In this document: positions 22,106 to 30,688 of the stretch, in pieces
Numbering within the stretch: position 1 is the first letter of the stretch
Layout: the number at the start of each line of letters is the position of its first letter
Source of the DNA: Anianabacter salinae
Lineage (GTDB): Bacteria; Pseudomonadota; Alphaproteobacteria; Rhodobacterales; Rhodobacteraceae
Direction of reading: 5' to 3'
Length of the DNA stretch: 64,000 nucleotides
Assembly (NCBI RefSeq): GCF_019061145.1
Contig: NZ_JAHQZS010000004.1
Span: 62,001-126,000 of the forward strand
Position numbers and translations under genes: made by a program
The notes under the pieces: model-generated
Told to the model about the DNA's origin: nothing
The model's database searches: none
The model's input: only the letters and a program-made list of their open reading frames with translations

Positions 22106-24865
22106 CTATTGTCCAAGCCTGTCCAGAAGCGCAGGCACATGCACCTGGTCGGATTTGTAGTTGCCGGTCAGCACATGCATCATCAGGTTCACGCCGAAGC
22201 GGTAGGCGATCTCGCGCTGGCGCTCCCCGGCAAAGCCGCGCCCGACCGGCAGCATCCAGTTGCCGCGCGCGTCCGTCGCCCAGGCGGCGGCCCAGTCGTT
22301 GCCGCCGATCACCACGGGGGTCACATTGTCGTTGAGGTTGCGGAACGGCATGCCCTCGACCTGCTCGGCATCGGGCGGCGCCGCCTCGACCCAGACGTCG
22401 CGGCTGGCATGGCGACCCGGAAAATCCTGAAGCAGGTAGAAGGTGCGCGTCAGGACGTGATCCTCGGGGATTGGCTCCAGCGGCGGGATGTCCAGCGGCG
22501 CGGCAAGCTGTTGCAGCTTGCGCCCGTTCGGGCTGCCCTGGCCAAAGCGGGCGATGTCTGCGTCGCGGGTGTCGAAAACGATCATGCCGCCGGTGCGCAA
22601 GTAGGTGTTGAGCCGCTCGTAGGCGTCCGAGGATGGCACCGGCTGATCGGGCGTGATCGGCCAGTAGAGCACCGGATAGAAGGCCAGCTCATCCGCTTCC
22701 AGATCGACGGCGATCGGGTCCGCCGGTTCGATCGAGGTGCGGGAGTAAAGCACACTCGACAGCCCCCTCAGCCCCGCCTCGGCGACGCGGTCAACCTCGG
22801 CGTTGCCGGTCACGACATGGGCCATGACCACCTCGGATGTCGCCTCCAGCGCCTTGGCATCGTCCTGCGCGCGTCCTTCCTGCGGCAGCATCAGCACGGC
22901 CAGCGCCAGCACCGCCGCCGCCCCCGCGCGCGGCCCGCGCAGGCGCCCCGACAGCAAGAGTGACGCAAGGATGTCGATCATCAGAAGCGTCATCGCCGCC
23001 GCCAGGAACCAGCCCTTCAGCACCGTCTCGCGCATCACGTCCAATCCTTCCACGGCGATCCGGTCGGGCCATGCCGTCGTGCTCAGTTCGGTGCCTGGAC
23101 CGAACACATTGACGGCGATCAGGCGATCCTCGCCAGAATACAGCCCGGGCGGCAGGGCGGGGCCGGGCGGCCCTTCGGCCAGCACCTCGCCTGCAACGCC
23201 CGGCAAATTGCCTGCGTCCTCGATCTCGCCAAAGCCGTCGAGCACCCGCTCGGGCGACCAGACGGTGCCCGCCAGATCCTCGGCCGATGGCACCGCGGGG
23301 CGGGTCGAGACCGCGAGGCGTTCCAGCATCTGCACGAACAGTCCCGACAGCGGCAGCGTCGACCATTCGGCGTTGGCGGTGACGTGGAACAGCACCACCT
23401 GCCCCGCGCCGATCCGCTTGCGCGTGACAAGGGGCGTGCCGTCCTGCAGCGTGGCGATCACCCGCGCGGCAAGCTCGGGGTCGGGCTGCGCCATCACCTG
23501 CGCCGAGACGCGCACGTCCTCGGGGATCGCGAGGCCGAAGAACGGGCTGTCCTCGCCGAACGGGCGCAGGCCCTTCGGCTCGCCCCAGCTCATCGCGCCG
23601 CCGACGCTGCGGCCACCCGCGCGCAGGCGCACCGGCATCAGCGGGTCTTCCTCGGTGCGGCTGACCTCGCTGGCGGCAAGGCGCGGCCCGGCAAAGCGCA
23701 AGAGCAAACCGCCCTCCTCGACCCAGGCGGCGATTCCATCCTTCTCGCTCTGAGACAGGGTGGCCACGTCGGCCAGAACCATCACGTCGGGATTGGCCAG
23801 CAGGATATCCGAAAGCGCCCCGTCGATCAGGTCCGCCGACGGCTCGAGCGCCTGTTCAAGGTAATGGGTGGGCGACAGCAGCTCCAGCCCTTCGCGGTTC
23901 TCGCGCCCTGCGATCAGCGCGACCTCGCGGCGCTTGAGCGCGTCGTCGGTCAGGGACACCGCGCCCGCCGACCGCACGCCCGCGATCTCGAAGCGGCTGA
24001 TGCGGTTGCGCAATTCAGGCGGCAGGGACAGTTCCGCCTCGGCGCGGTTCTCGCCATCGGCAAAGGTGACGCTGGCGCGGGACAATTCCCGCTCGATGCC
24101 GTTGGGGTCAAGCCCGTAGGCGGCAACATCGGCGGTATCCTCGCCCCCGGTGCGCGCCCGCAGCGCCGTCACGACGACCGATCCGTCCTCGAAGCGCACG
24201 GGCGCAAGGCCGACCACCGCGCGCGGGCTTTCGAAGACCCGGACGGTGCCGCGCGCCTCGAGCGCCGTCAGGACATCGGCCCGCACATCGCGCGCGACGC
24301 CATCGGACATCCAGAAGGTGTCGAAATCGCCCTCCAGCCCGTCCAGCCAGGTGGCGACGGCCTCGGGGTCCGGCTCCCACGGCATCGGCTCGAACCCGGC
24401 CAGCCGCGACGTCCAGCTTTCGGCGGCGGCAAAGGGCAGATCGCCAGTCGGCAGATCGGTCAGGCTGACCACGGCGGCGGTGCGCCCGTCGCGCGACGCC
24501 TCGTCCAGCGCCGCCTCGACGCGGTCCATCCGGCGCGGCCAGTCGCGGGCATCGGCCCAGGTTCCGTCGATCAGCACCAGCAGCGGGCCGCTGCCGCGCA
24601 CCTCGGTCTGCGGGTTCAGGACGGGCCCGGCAAAGGCGATGATCGCAGCGGCGACAGCCAGCATGCGCAGCAGCAGCAGCCACCACGGCGTCTTGTCGGT
24701 CTGCGTCTCGTCGTCGGTCAGACCCAGCAGCAGCGCAACCCCGGGAAACCGGCGGCGGACCGGTGCGGGCGGCACCGCGCGCAACAGAAGCCACAGGATC
24801 GGCAGCGCGATCAGCCCCAGCAAAAGCCAGGGCGCGGCGAAACCAAGGGGTCCAAGCGTCAGCAT
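22106..24865 (-). CDS. BatA-domain / DUF4159 membrane protein
   Basis: 919 residues. The N-terminal BatA-type region has two helices (LGLIALPILWLLL and LRMLAVAAAIIAFAGPVL) around the RRFPGVALLL motif. The middle is VWA/GATase-like, a helix near residue 650 (FLAAAMTLLMIDILASLLL) follows, and the C-terminal DUF4159 domain includes LNTYLRTGGMIVFDTRD and FPGRHASRDVWVEA. ATG 24865 is used because MLTLGPLGFAAPWLLLGL is the usual start. It begins inside the DUF58 stop (TGATG), so it is co-translated with that gene. Function is unknown; the MoxR chaperone partner suggests assembly or remodelling at the membrane. Confidence 0.88.
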   Translation of the reverse strand: MLTLGPLGFAAPWLLLGLIALPILWLLLRAVPPAPVRRRFPGVALLLGLTDDETQTDKTPWWLLLLRMLAVAAAIIAFAGPVLNPQTEVRGSGPLLVLIDGTWADARDWPRRMDRVEAALDEASRDGRTAAVVSLTDLPTGDLPFAAAESWTSRLAGFEPMPWEPDPEAVATWLDGLEGDFDTFWMSDGVARDVRADVLTALEARGTVRVFESPRAVVGLAPVRFEDGSVVVTALRARTGGEDTADVAAYGLDPNGIERELSRASVTFADGENRAEAELSLPPELRNRISRFEIAGVRSAGAVSLTDDALKRREVALIAGRENREGLELLSPTHYLEQALEPSADLIDGALSDILLANPDVMVLADVATLSQSEKDGIAAWVEEGGLLLRFAGPRLAASEVSRTEEDPLMPVRLRAGGRSVGGAMSWGEPKGLRPFGEDSPFFGLAIPEDVRVSAQVMAQPDPELAARVIATLQDGTPLVTRKRIGAGQVVLFHVTANAEWSTLPLSGLFVQMLERLAVSTRPAVPSAEDLAGTVWSPERVLDGFGEIEDAGNLPGVAGEVLAEGPPGPALPPGLYSGEDRLIAVNVFGPGTELSTTAWPDRIAVEGLDVMRETVLKGWFLAAAMTLLMIDILASLLLSGRLRGPRAGAAAVLALAVLMLPQEGRAQDDAKALEATSEVVMAHVVTGNAEVDRVAEAGLRGLSSVLYSRTSIEPADPIAVDLEADELAFYPVLYWPITPDQPVPSSDAYERLNTYLRTGGMIVFDTRDADIARFGQGSPNGRKLQQLAAPLDIPPLEPIPEDHVLTRTFYLLQDFPGRHASRDVWVEAAPPDAEQVEGMPFRNLNDNVTPVVIGGNDWAAAWATDARGNWMLPVGRGFAGERQREIAYRFGVNLMMHVLTGNYKSDQVHVPALLDRLGQ

Positions 24866-25740
24866 CAGCGTCTCCGTTCCAGCGCGCCGTAAAGCCACAG
24901 CAGGGCGGCTTGCGCCGGGTCGGACGTATGGTGGCAGCGGTATTGCCAGCCGGTGACATGGGCGAGGTCCTGAAGCCGTCCCTTGCGCTCGGCCAGACGT
25001 TCCAGATAGCGCCCGCGCAGGTCGCGCGCTTTCAGCGTCTCGTGCCGCACGGATGCGCCCATGCTTTCAAAGATCGTGCGCCCGTCAAAGGGAAACGCCT
25101 CTTCCTGCGGGTCGAGGATCTGGAACAGCACGCCCTTAACGCCGCGGTCGGCGGCCTTGGTCAGTTGCGCCGTCACCGCCTCGATATCGCCCATGAAATC
25201 GGACACAAACAGAGCGCGGGCATGGGGCAGCATGCCCCGCACCTCTGGTGCGCCGTAATCGGGCCGCTCGCCGCCACGCGTGAACGCCTCGGCGATGCGG
25301 ATCAGTTGCAATTCCGACGACCGGGGCGGCGTGCCGAGATTGGCAAGCGCCACACGCTCGCCCGCGCGGATCAGCAGCACCGACATCGCCAGCGACAGCA
25401 GCTTGGCGCGGTCGGCCTTGGTCACCAGCCTGTCGGTCGAGGCGAAATCCATCGACTGCGCCTCGTCCAGCCAGATGTGCACCGATTGCGCCGCCTGCCA
25501 TTCGTTCTCGCGCACGAAATGCTCGTCCGACCGGCCCGAACGGCGCCAGTCGATGCTGCGCGCCTCGTCACCGGGGCGGGCGTTGCGATACTGCCAGAAC
25601 TCGTCGCCCATCCCCGACCGGCGGCGGCCGTGCGCGCCCAGAAGAACCGTCTGCGCAAGCTGCTCTGCCGCCGCCAGAAGCGGGGGCAGCGCCTGCGCAA
25701 GGTCTTCTGATCGTTGCCGGAGATGCGCGGGCGTGGTCAA
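24865..25740 (-). CDS. DUF58 domain protein (MoxR operon partner)
   Basis: 291 residues. The DUF58 core is RRRSGMGDEFWQYRNARPGDEARSIDWRRSGRSD, where the GDE and the IDWR-type motif are diagnostic, followed by a degenerate VWA fold (HIWLDEAQSMDF). It is cytosolic with no membrane helix. The first codon is TTG at 25740, overlapping the MoxR stop in a TTGA arrangement, and no ATG is available near the family start. DUF58 proteins are regular partners of MoxR ATPases, probably as a substrate-recruiting factor. Confidence 0.88.
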   Translation of the reverse strand: MTTPAHLRQRSEDLAQALPPLLAAAEQLAQTVLLGAHGRRRSGMGDEFWQYRNARPGDEARSIDWRRSGRSDEHFVRENEWQAAQSVHIWLDEAQSMDFASTDRLVTKADRAKLLSLAMSVLLIRAGERVALANLGTPPRSSELQLIRIAEAFTRGGERPDYGAPEVRGMLPHARALFVSDFMGDIEAVTAQLTKAADRGVKGVLFQILDPQEEAFPFDGRTIFESMGASVRHETLKARDLRGRYLERLAERKGRLQDLAHVTGWQYRCHHTSDPAQAALLWLYGALERRR

Positions 25741-26744
25741 GCGGCGGCCTCGACGCGGGTCACGCGCTCTGCCACCTGGTCGATCACGTCCTTGAGTTGC
25801 TCGCCGCGCGCCCGTGCCGCAAAGGTCAGCGCCATGCGGTGCGACAGCACGGGCCGCGCCATCGCGATGACGTCCTCGGCGTTGGGCGCAAGGCGACCAT
25901 CCAGCAGCGCGCGTGCCCGCACGGTCAGCATCAGCGCCTGCGCCGCGCGCGGGCCGGGGCCCCAGCCGACAGACCGCGTGATCGCCTCATGCGCTTCGGG
26001 CTCGCCCGGGCGGCAGGCGCGCACCAGGTCAAGGATCAGGTCCACGACGCCGTCGCCGACCGGCATCCGCCGCACCAGCGTCTGCGCCTTCAGCAGTTCC
26101 TCGGTCGAGAACACCTCGGTCGCCTGCGCATCGTCCACGCCGGTCGTTGCCAGCAGGATGTCGCGTTCTGTTCCGCGGTCGGGGTAGTCCACATCGATCT
26201 GCACAAGGAACCGGTCAAGCTGCGCTTCGGGCAGCGGATAGGTGCCTTCCTGTTCGATGGGGTTCTGCGTGGCCAGCACATGGAACGGCACGCCAAGCGG
26301 CCGCTCGACCCCGGCGACCGTCACGGTCTTTTCCTGCATCGCCTGCAACAGCGCCGATTGCGTGCGCGGCGAGGCGCGGTTGATCTCGTCGGCCATCAGC
26401 AACTGGCAGAACACCGGGCCTTCGATGAACCGGAATGCGCGGCTGCCGTCGCCGGCGGTTTCCAGCACTTCGGAGCCAAGAATATCCGCCGGCATCAGGT
26501 CGGGCGTGAACTGGATGCGATTTCCATGCAGGCCCATCACCGTCGACAGCGTGTCGATGAGCCGCGTCTTGCCCAGCCCCGGAAGGCCGATCAGCAGCCC
26601 GTGACCGCCGCAAATCAGGGCTGAAAGAACCAGCTCTACCACCCGCTCCTGACCGATGAAGCGCTTGGAAATGCTGTCTTTTGCCGTGATCATCCTGGCG
26701 CCCAGCGCCTCGATCTCGGGGACGAGGCTTTCGGTGTCTGCCAT
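25737..26744 (-). CDS. MoxR family AAA+ ATPase
   Basis: 335 residues. Walker A is GLPGLGKT (53-60), Walker B is LLMADE (D119, E120), sensor 1 lies in VLATQNPIEQEGTYPLPEAQLDRF, and the C-terminal lid follows. MoxR ATPases act as chaperones that activate or insert metal into partner proteins, often VWA or DUF58 proteins as encoded here. ATG 26744 was chosen; a longer frame to 26870 would run over the divergent DUF1285 gene. It is first gene of the four-gene operon. Confidence 0.92.
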   Translation of the reverse strand: MADTESLVPEIEALGARMITAKDSISKRFIGQERVVELVLSALICGGHGLLIGLPGLGKTRLIDTLSTVMGLHGNRIQFTPDLMPADILGSEVLETAGDGSRAFRFIEGPVFCQLLMADEINRASPRTQSALLQAMQEKTVTVAGVERPLGVPFHVLATQNPIEQEGTYPLPEAQLDRFLVQIDVDYPDRGTERDILLATTGVDDAQATEVFSTEELLKAQTLVRRMPVGDGVVDLILDLVRACRPGEPEAHEAITRSVGWGPGPRAAQALMLTVRARALLDGRLAPNAEDVIAMARPVLSHRMALTFAARARGEQLKDVIDQVAERVTRVEAAA

Positions 26745-26815
26745 GGCAATGCGCTCCGCTGCGGTTATATCCCTATGGGAGGAACGTATCTTGGACCGCG
26801 CAAGAGGCAAAACGT

Positions 26816-27406
26816 ATGACCGCACAAAACATCGTGAAACCCTCGGCAGACAGCCTCGCCGCCTCGGCAAAGGCGGCGCAGTCGAAAAAAGGGGCGCCGC
26901 CGGTCGAGAAATGGAACCCGCCGTTCTGCGGCGACCTGGACATGCGCATCGCGCGTGACGGGACGTGGTTCTATCTTGGCACGCCGATCGGGCGACCGGG
27001 GCTGGTCAAGCTGTTCTCGTCGATCATCCGCAAGGACGGCGACAAGTATTTCCTAGTCACCCCGGTCGAGAAGGTCGGCATCACCGTCGAGGACGCGCCG
27101 TTCGTCGCTGTGGATTTCACCGTGACGGGCGACGGCGCGGACCAGGTGCTGACCTTCACCACCCATGTCGACGACGTGGTCGCTGCCGGGCCGGATCATC
27201 CGATCCGCGTGGCGCGCGACCCCGAGACGGGAGAGCCGTCGCCCTACGTCCTTGTCCGGCGGAACCTGGAGGCGCTGATCGACCGGAAAAGCTTTTACCG
27301 GCTGGTGGACATCTGCACGACCGAGTCGCGCGACGGGACCGACTGGTTCGGCGTCTGGTCGGGCGGCGCGTTCTTTCCGGTCATCCCGGCGGCCGAGTTG
27401 CCGTGA
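26816..27406 (+). CDS. DUF1285 family protein
   Basis: 196 residues matching the DUF1285 family, known from structural genomics of roseobacters and without a defined function. Recognisable blocks are FCGDLDMRIARDGTWFYLG and GRPGLVKLFSSIIRKD, with LVRRNLEALIDRKSFYRL near the C-terminus. There is no signal peptide. It is divergent from moxR across 71 bp and overlaps hyi by 4 nt (GTGA), so it is translationally coupled to that gene. Confidence 0.87.
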   Translation: MTAQNIVKPSADSLAASAKAAQSKKGAPPVEKWNPPFCGDLDMRIARDGTWFYLGTPIGRPGLVKLFSSIIRKDGDKYFLVTPVEKVGITVEDAPFVAVDFTVTGDGADQVLTFTTHVDDVVAAGPDHPIRVARDPETGEPSPYVLVRRNLEALIDRKSFYRLVDICTTESRDGTDWFGVWSGGAFFPVIPAAELP

Positions 27407-28161
27407 GACTGAGGATTGCCGCCAACATCACGCTGATGTTTCCCGAATTGCCGTTCCTCGACCGGATCGGCGCGGCGGCAGAGGCCGGGTTCGACGGCAT
27501 CGAGATCCTGTTTCCCTACGATGATCCGGTGCGCGAGGTCACACGCCGCCTGCGCGCCGTGCATCTGCCGCTTGTCCTGATCAACTGCCCGCCGCCCAAC
27601 TACACCGGCCGGGCGCGCGGGATGGCCGCCGTGCCGGGGCTGGAGGATCGGTTCCGCAGCGATTTCCGGCGGTCCTTGCGCTTTGCGCGGGAACTGGGCG
27701 CGGGTCGCATCCACGTCATGGCAGGCGAGGCTGAAGGCACGGCAGCGCGCACGGTCCTTGCCAGCAACCTGGCATGGGCGGCCGCAGAGGCGGACGACAT
27801 GCCCTTGTCCATCGAGCCGCTGAACCCCGTCGATTTCCCGGGCTATTTCCTGAACGGTTTTCAGCTTGCCGCCGACATCCTGGCCGAGGTCGGCGCGCCG
27901 AGCCTCGGCCTGCAGTTCGACGCCTATCATTCGGCCATGATCCACGGCGACATCCTGCCGCAATGGGACCGTTTCGGCGCCCTTTCGACCCATGTGCAGA
28001 TCGCCGGGGCGCCCGGGCGTCACGAGCCCGATACGCCCGCGGTGGCAGAGTTTCTGGAGCGGCTGAAGACGGACGGCTACACGGGCTGGGTCAGCGCCGA
28101 ATACCGCCCGCGCGGCGAGACGCTGGCAGGGCTGGGCTGGCTTGCATCGGCGCGAGGATGA
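27403..28161 (+). CDS. hyi: Hydroxypyruvate isomerase-like TIM-barrel protein
   Basis: 252 residues, GTG start at 27403 inside the DUF1285 stop. It has the AP-endonuclease-2/sugar-isomerase fold: FLDRIGAAAEAGFDGIEILFPYD is the Hyi signature, E at SIEPLN and the LQFDAYHSAMIHGD block give metal ligands, and HVQIAGAPGRHEPD is the conserved Hyi segment near residue 200. It interconverts hydroxypyruvate and tartronate semialdehyde in glyoxylate metabolism, which would fit the glycolate oxidase genes about 10 kb upstream. Confidence 0.86.
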   Translation: MRLRIAANITLMFPELPFLDRIGAAAEAGFDGIEILFPYDDPVREVTRRLRAVHLPLVLINCPPPNYTGRARGMAAVPGLEDRFRSDFRRSLRFARELGAGRIHVMAGEAEGTAARTVLASNLAWAAAEADDMPLSIEPLNPVDFPGYFLNGFQLAADILAEVGAPSLGLQFDAYHSAMIHGDILPQWDRFGALSTHVQIAGAPGRHEPDTPAVAEFLERLKTDGYTGWVSAEYRPRGETLAGLGWLASARG

Positions 28162-28186
28162 ATTAACCAGAGCCGCCCTGACGGCT

Positions 28187-28217
28187 CCTGACAGAACGCT
28201 GTCAGGGGGGCTATGCT
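28187..28217 (+). promoter_or_regulatory. Candidate promoter with operator between -35 and -10
   Basis: The inverted repeat CCTGACAG-AACG-CTGTCAGG (28187-28206) contains a -35-like CTGACA (28188-28193). The -10-like TATGCT lies at 28212-28217, an 18-bp spacing. A dimer bound to the palindrome would cover the spacer and block polymerase. The start would be near 28224, giving a leader of about 30 nt to the VOC gene. The WYL-type regulator two genes along is the obvious candidate, but this is inference. A second small stem (GAGCCG/CGGCTC, 28170-28187) abuts it. Confidence 0.5.
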
Positions 28218-28255
28218 AGCGACGTGTCACTGCACCATGCAAAAGGAGACACGCC

Positions 28256-28633
28256 ATGGCCAACCGTGACCACCCCGTCTGCTGGACGGAAATCCCCGTG
28301 ACCGATCTTTCCGCCGCGCAGGCGTTCTATTCCAAGGTCTTCGGCTTCGAGTTCTTCACCGACGACACCGGCCCCAATCCCGTCGCGATGATCCGGACCA
28401 AGGACGACAATGGCGTCGCCGGGCATCTCTATCCCGGCAAGCCCGCACCGGACGGTGCCGGACCGACCGTCCACTTCGTCGTCGAATCGACGCTTGAGGA
28501 TGCCATCACCCGCTGCACCGACGCGGGCGGCACCGTGTTGTCCCCCGCGATCACTATTCCGCCCGGGCGCTTTGCCTATGCGCTCGACCTCGATGGCAAC
28601 TCCATCGGCCTGTTCGAGCCTGCCGGGGCCTGA
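28256..28633 (+). CDS. VOC (glyoxalase/bleomycin-resistance fold) protein
   Basis: 125 residues with paired beta-alpha-beta-beta-beta modules. Module 1 has VCWTEIPVTDLSAAQAFYSKVFGFEF, and module 2 has VHFVVESTLEDAITRCTDAGG and AYALDLDGNSIGLFEP. Potential metal ligands of the fold can be placed, but no specific enzyme can be named. An AAGGAGA site precedes the ATG. It ends 3 bp before the WYL regulator and shares its promoter, so the two probably form a small stress or metabolite-sensing unit. Confidence 0.87.
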   Translation: MANRDHPVCWTEIPVTDLSAAQAFYSKVFGFEFFTDDTGPNPVAMIRTKDDNGVAGHLYPGKPAPDGAGPTVHFVVESTLEDAITRCTDAGGTVLSPAITIPPGRFAYALDLDGNSIGLFEPAGA

Positions 28634-28636
28634 CCC

Positions 28637-29332
28637 ATGCGCCGCGCCGACCGCCTCTTTCAGATCGTCCAGCATCTTCGGGGCGGTCGGCTGACGACGG
28701 CGAGGAAACTCGCCGCCGCGCTGGAGGTGTCCGAGCGCACCGTCTACCGCGACATCGCCGACCTGATCGGCACCGGCGTGCCGATCGAAGGCGAGGCTGG
28801 TGTCGGATACGTCATGCGGCAGGGGTTCGACCTGCCGCCGCTGATGTTCACACGCGATGAGATCGTGGCGCTGGTCGCCGGGGCGCGGTTCGTGCGCGCC
28901 TGGGGCGGCACGGGAATGGCCGCCGCCGCAGAAGAAGCGCTGATAAAGATCGAGTCGGTGCTGCCTGCAGACGCCCGCGCCCGCGCTGCCGCCGTTCCGG
29001 TCCACGCCTTCGGAACAATGCGCTTTGATCCCGCCACCCGCAACCGGCTCGACGTGCTGGAACGCGCCAGCGCCGAGCGCAAGCGGCTGATCCTGTCCTA
29101 TGCCGACGCCGAAGGGCGCGTCACCGAACGCCCGGTGCGCCCGCTTGGCCTGTGGTTCTGGGGCAAGGTCTGGACCATCGTCGCCTGGTGCGAGTTGCGC
29201 GAGGATTTCCGCGCCTTCCGCGCCGACCGCATCCGCGACATCACCGAAGCCGGGACGTTCCGCGACGAAAAGGGCAAGCGGCTGGCGGATTTCTATGCCT
29301 GCGAGGTGCCGGACGAGGCGCTGTCGCCATAG
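28637..29332 (+). CDS. YafY/DeoR-type transcriptional regulator with a WYL domain
   Basis: 231 residues. The N-terminal HTH_11 winged helix shows RADRLFQIVQHLRGG, TTARKLAAALEVSERTVYRDIADL (recognition helix) and GYVMRQGF. A WYL ligand-sensing domain covers about 130-215, with ERPVRPLGLWFWGKVWTIVAWCELREDFRAF. Such regulators usually act as repressors or activators of neighbouring genes. It is co-directional with the VOC gene and lies downstream of the palindromic promoter. Its 3' end overlaps the convergent cation transporter by 40 nt. Confidence 0.88.
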   Translation: MRRADRLFQIVQHLRGGRLTTARKLAAALEVSERTVYRDIADLIGTGVPIEGEAGVGYVMRQGFDLPPLMFTRDEIVALVAGARFVRAWGGTGMAAAAEEALIKIESVLPADARARAAAVPVHAFGTMRFDPATRNRLDVLERASAERKRLILSYADAEGRVTERPVRPLGLWFWGKVWTIVAWCELREDFRAFRADRIRDITEAGTFRDEKGKRLADFYACEVPDEALSP

Positions 29333-30237
29333 GCCAGCGCATCCTCGGGGCAGCCGGACGCCGGTGTTTCGCATTCCAGCGTGGCGTGGCGTATGCCGTG
29401 TTCGCGCGCCAGCACGCGGCGCAGGCGTCTGGCGATCTGGGGAAACTCGGCTTCACGCGCTTCCGACACGACGACATGCGCCTCGACGGACAAGCGATGC
29501 TCGTCGATCTGCCAAAGATGGATATGGTGCACGCCCTCGACCCCGTCGACCCCCGCCATGGTCCGCCGAACGTCGTCACGGGCCACGCCTGCCGGGGCGC
29601 CCAGCATCAGGATGCGGATCACCGGCTGGATCTCGGCCAGCGCGTGCCACAGGATGTAGGCCGAGATGCCAAGCGTCACCAGCGGATCGACCAGCCGCCA
29701 GTCATACAGCAGGATCAGCGTCCCCGCGAAGATCACCGCGACCGACCCCAGCGCGTCGGCGACGTTGTGCAGGAACGCAGCGCGGATGTTCAGGCTGTCC
29801 TTGGCCATCCGCCACGTCAGCATCGCCGTGACCAGATCGACCACCAGCGCGACACCGGCGACGATGACTACGATCCAGCCCTCGACGCCCGGCGGATCGG
29901 CCAGACGCGCCAGACCTTCCCACACCAGATACAGCGCAATGACGATCAGCGTGGTGTAGTTGATCAGCGCCGCGATCAACTCGGCCCGGCCATAGCCGAA
30001 GGTCATCGTCGCATCCGCCGCGCGCCGGGCGATCCGGCGGGCTGCGAAGGCAACGACCAGCGAAATCGCATCGGACAGGTTGTGCACCGCGTCGGCGATC
30101 AGCGCGATCGACCCCGAGAGGATGCCGCCCGCGATCTGAGCAAGCGTCAACAGAAGGTTCACGCCCACAGCCGCTGCGACACGGGCATCGCCGGCGTTCG
30201 GGTCGATCTGGTGGTGATGGTGGTGATCGTGCGGCAT
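29293..30237 (-). CDS. Cation diffusion facilitator (CDF) family transporter
   Basis: 314 residues with six membrane helices and a cytoplasmic C-terminal domain. A His-rich N-terminus (HDHHHHHQ) precedes TM1. Helices 2 and 5 carry the HNLSD and HNVAD HxxxD-type zinc-site motifs, and VHHIHLWQIDEHRLSVEAHVV marks the dimeric C-terminal domain. It exports Zn2+ or related divalent metals by proton exchange. ATG 30237 is used; the in-frame start 30 bp upstream adds no family-like sequence. It overlaps the WYL gene at the 3' end. Confidence 0.9.
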   Translation of the reverse strand: MPHDHHHHHQIDPNAGDARVAAAVGVNLLLTLAQIAGGILSGSIALIADAVHNLSDAISLVVAFAARRIARRAADATMTFGYGRAELIAALINYTTLIVIALYLVWEGLARLADPPGVEGWIVVIVAGVALVVDLVTAMLTWRMAKDSLNIRAAFLHNVADALGSVAVIFAGTLILLYDWRLVDPLVTLGISAYILWHALAEIQPVIRILMLGAPAGVARDDVRRTMAGVDGVEGVHHIHLWQIDEHRLSVEAHVVVSEAREAEFPQIARRLRRVLAREHGIRHATLECETPASGCPEDALAYGDSASSGTSQA

Positions 30238-30283
30238 GGATGGCAAGCTAACGGTTGGCTGCGGCACTGCAAGGGAGGATGCT

Positions 30284-30655
30284 ATGGCTCAGGCACGGAT
30301 CATACCGAGGGACCACTGGCGCGACGGCGCCGATGCCTCGCTCTGGAAGGGGCGGATCGAGGGCGTCGATGTCGGCACCGACACGACCGTCCTGTTCTAT
30401 GCCACCGACAAGATCGGCACCGGCCCGCGCTGGCATGTCCACGACTACGACGAGATCTTCATCCTGACCGAGGGGCGGGCGCTGTTCACCGTGGGCGACC
30501 AGAAGATCGAGGCGCAGGCGGGCGACGTGGTGATCGGCCCTGCGCATGTTCCGCACAAGTATCACAACCTAGGCCCCGGGCGGCTGACCAGCATCGACAT
30601 CCACTGCTCGGCGCGCTGGGTGCAGACCGACCTCGACGATCCGGAATTTGCCTAG
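30284..30655 (+). CDS. Small cupin protein
   Basis: 123 residues, one cupin domain: motif 1 WHVHDYDEIFILTEGRALF (two His and a Glu) and motif 2 AGDVVIGPAHVPHKY (His). It may act as a metal enzyme or a ligand-binding regulator; the sequence does not say. An AAGGGAGG site precedes ATG 30284. It is a separate transcript, divergent from the CDF gene by 46 bp and convergent with the pseudouridine synthase. Confidence 0.83.
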   Translation: MAQARIIPRDHWRDGADASLWKGRIEGVDVGTDTTVLFYATDKIGTGPRWHVHDYDEIFILTEGRALFTVGDQKIEAQAGDVVIGPAHVPHKYHNLGPGRLTSIDIHCSARWVQTDLDDPEFA

Positions 30656-30688
30656 CGGCGGAAGGGCGACGGGCGCTGGCTGGAAAGA

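Noticed and set aside
20453-22963. 836-codon plus-strand frame opposite the VWA and DUF4159 genes
   Set aside because: Runs through a REP-like element and two genes; His/Arg/Gln-rich shadow with no domain.
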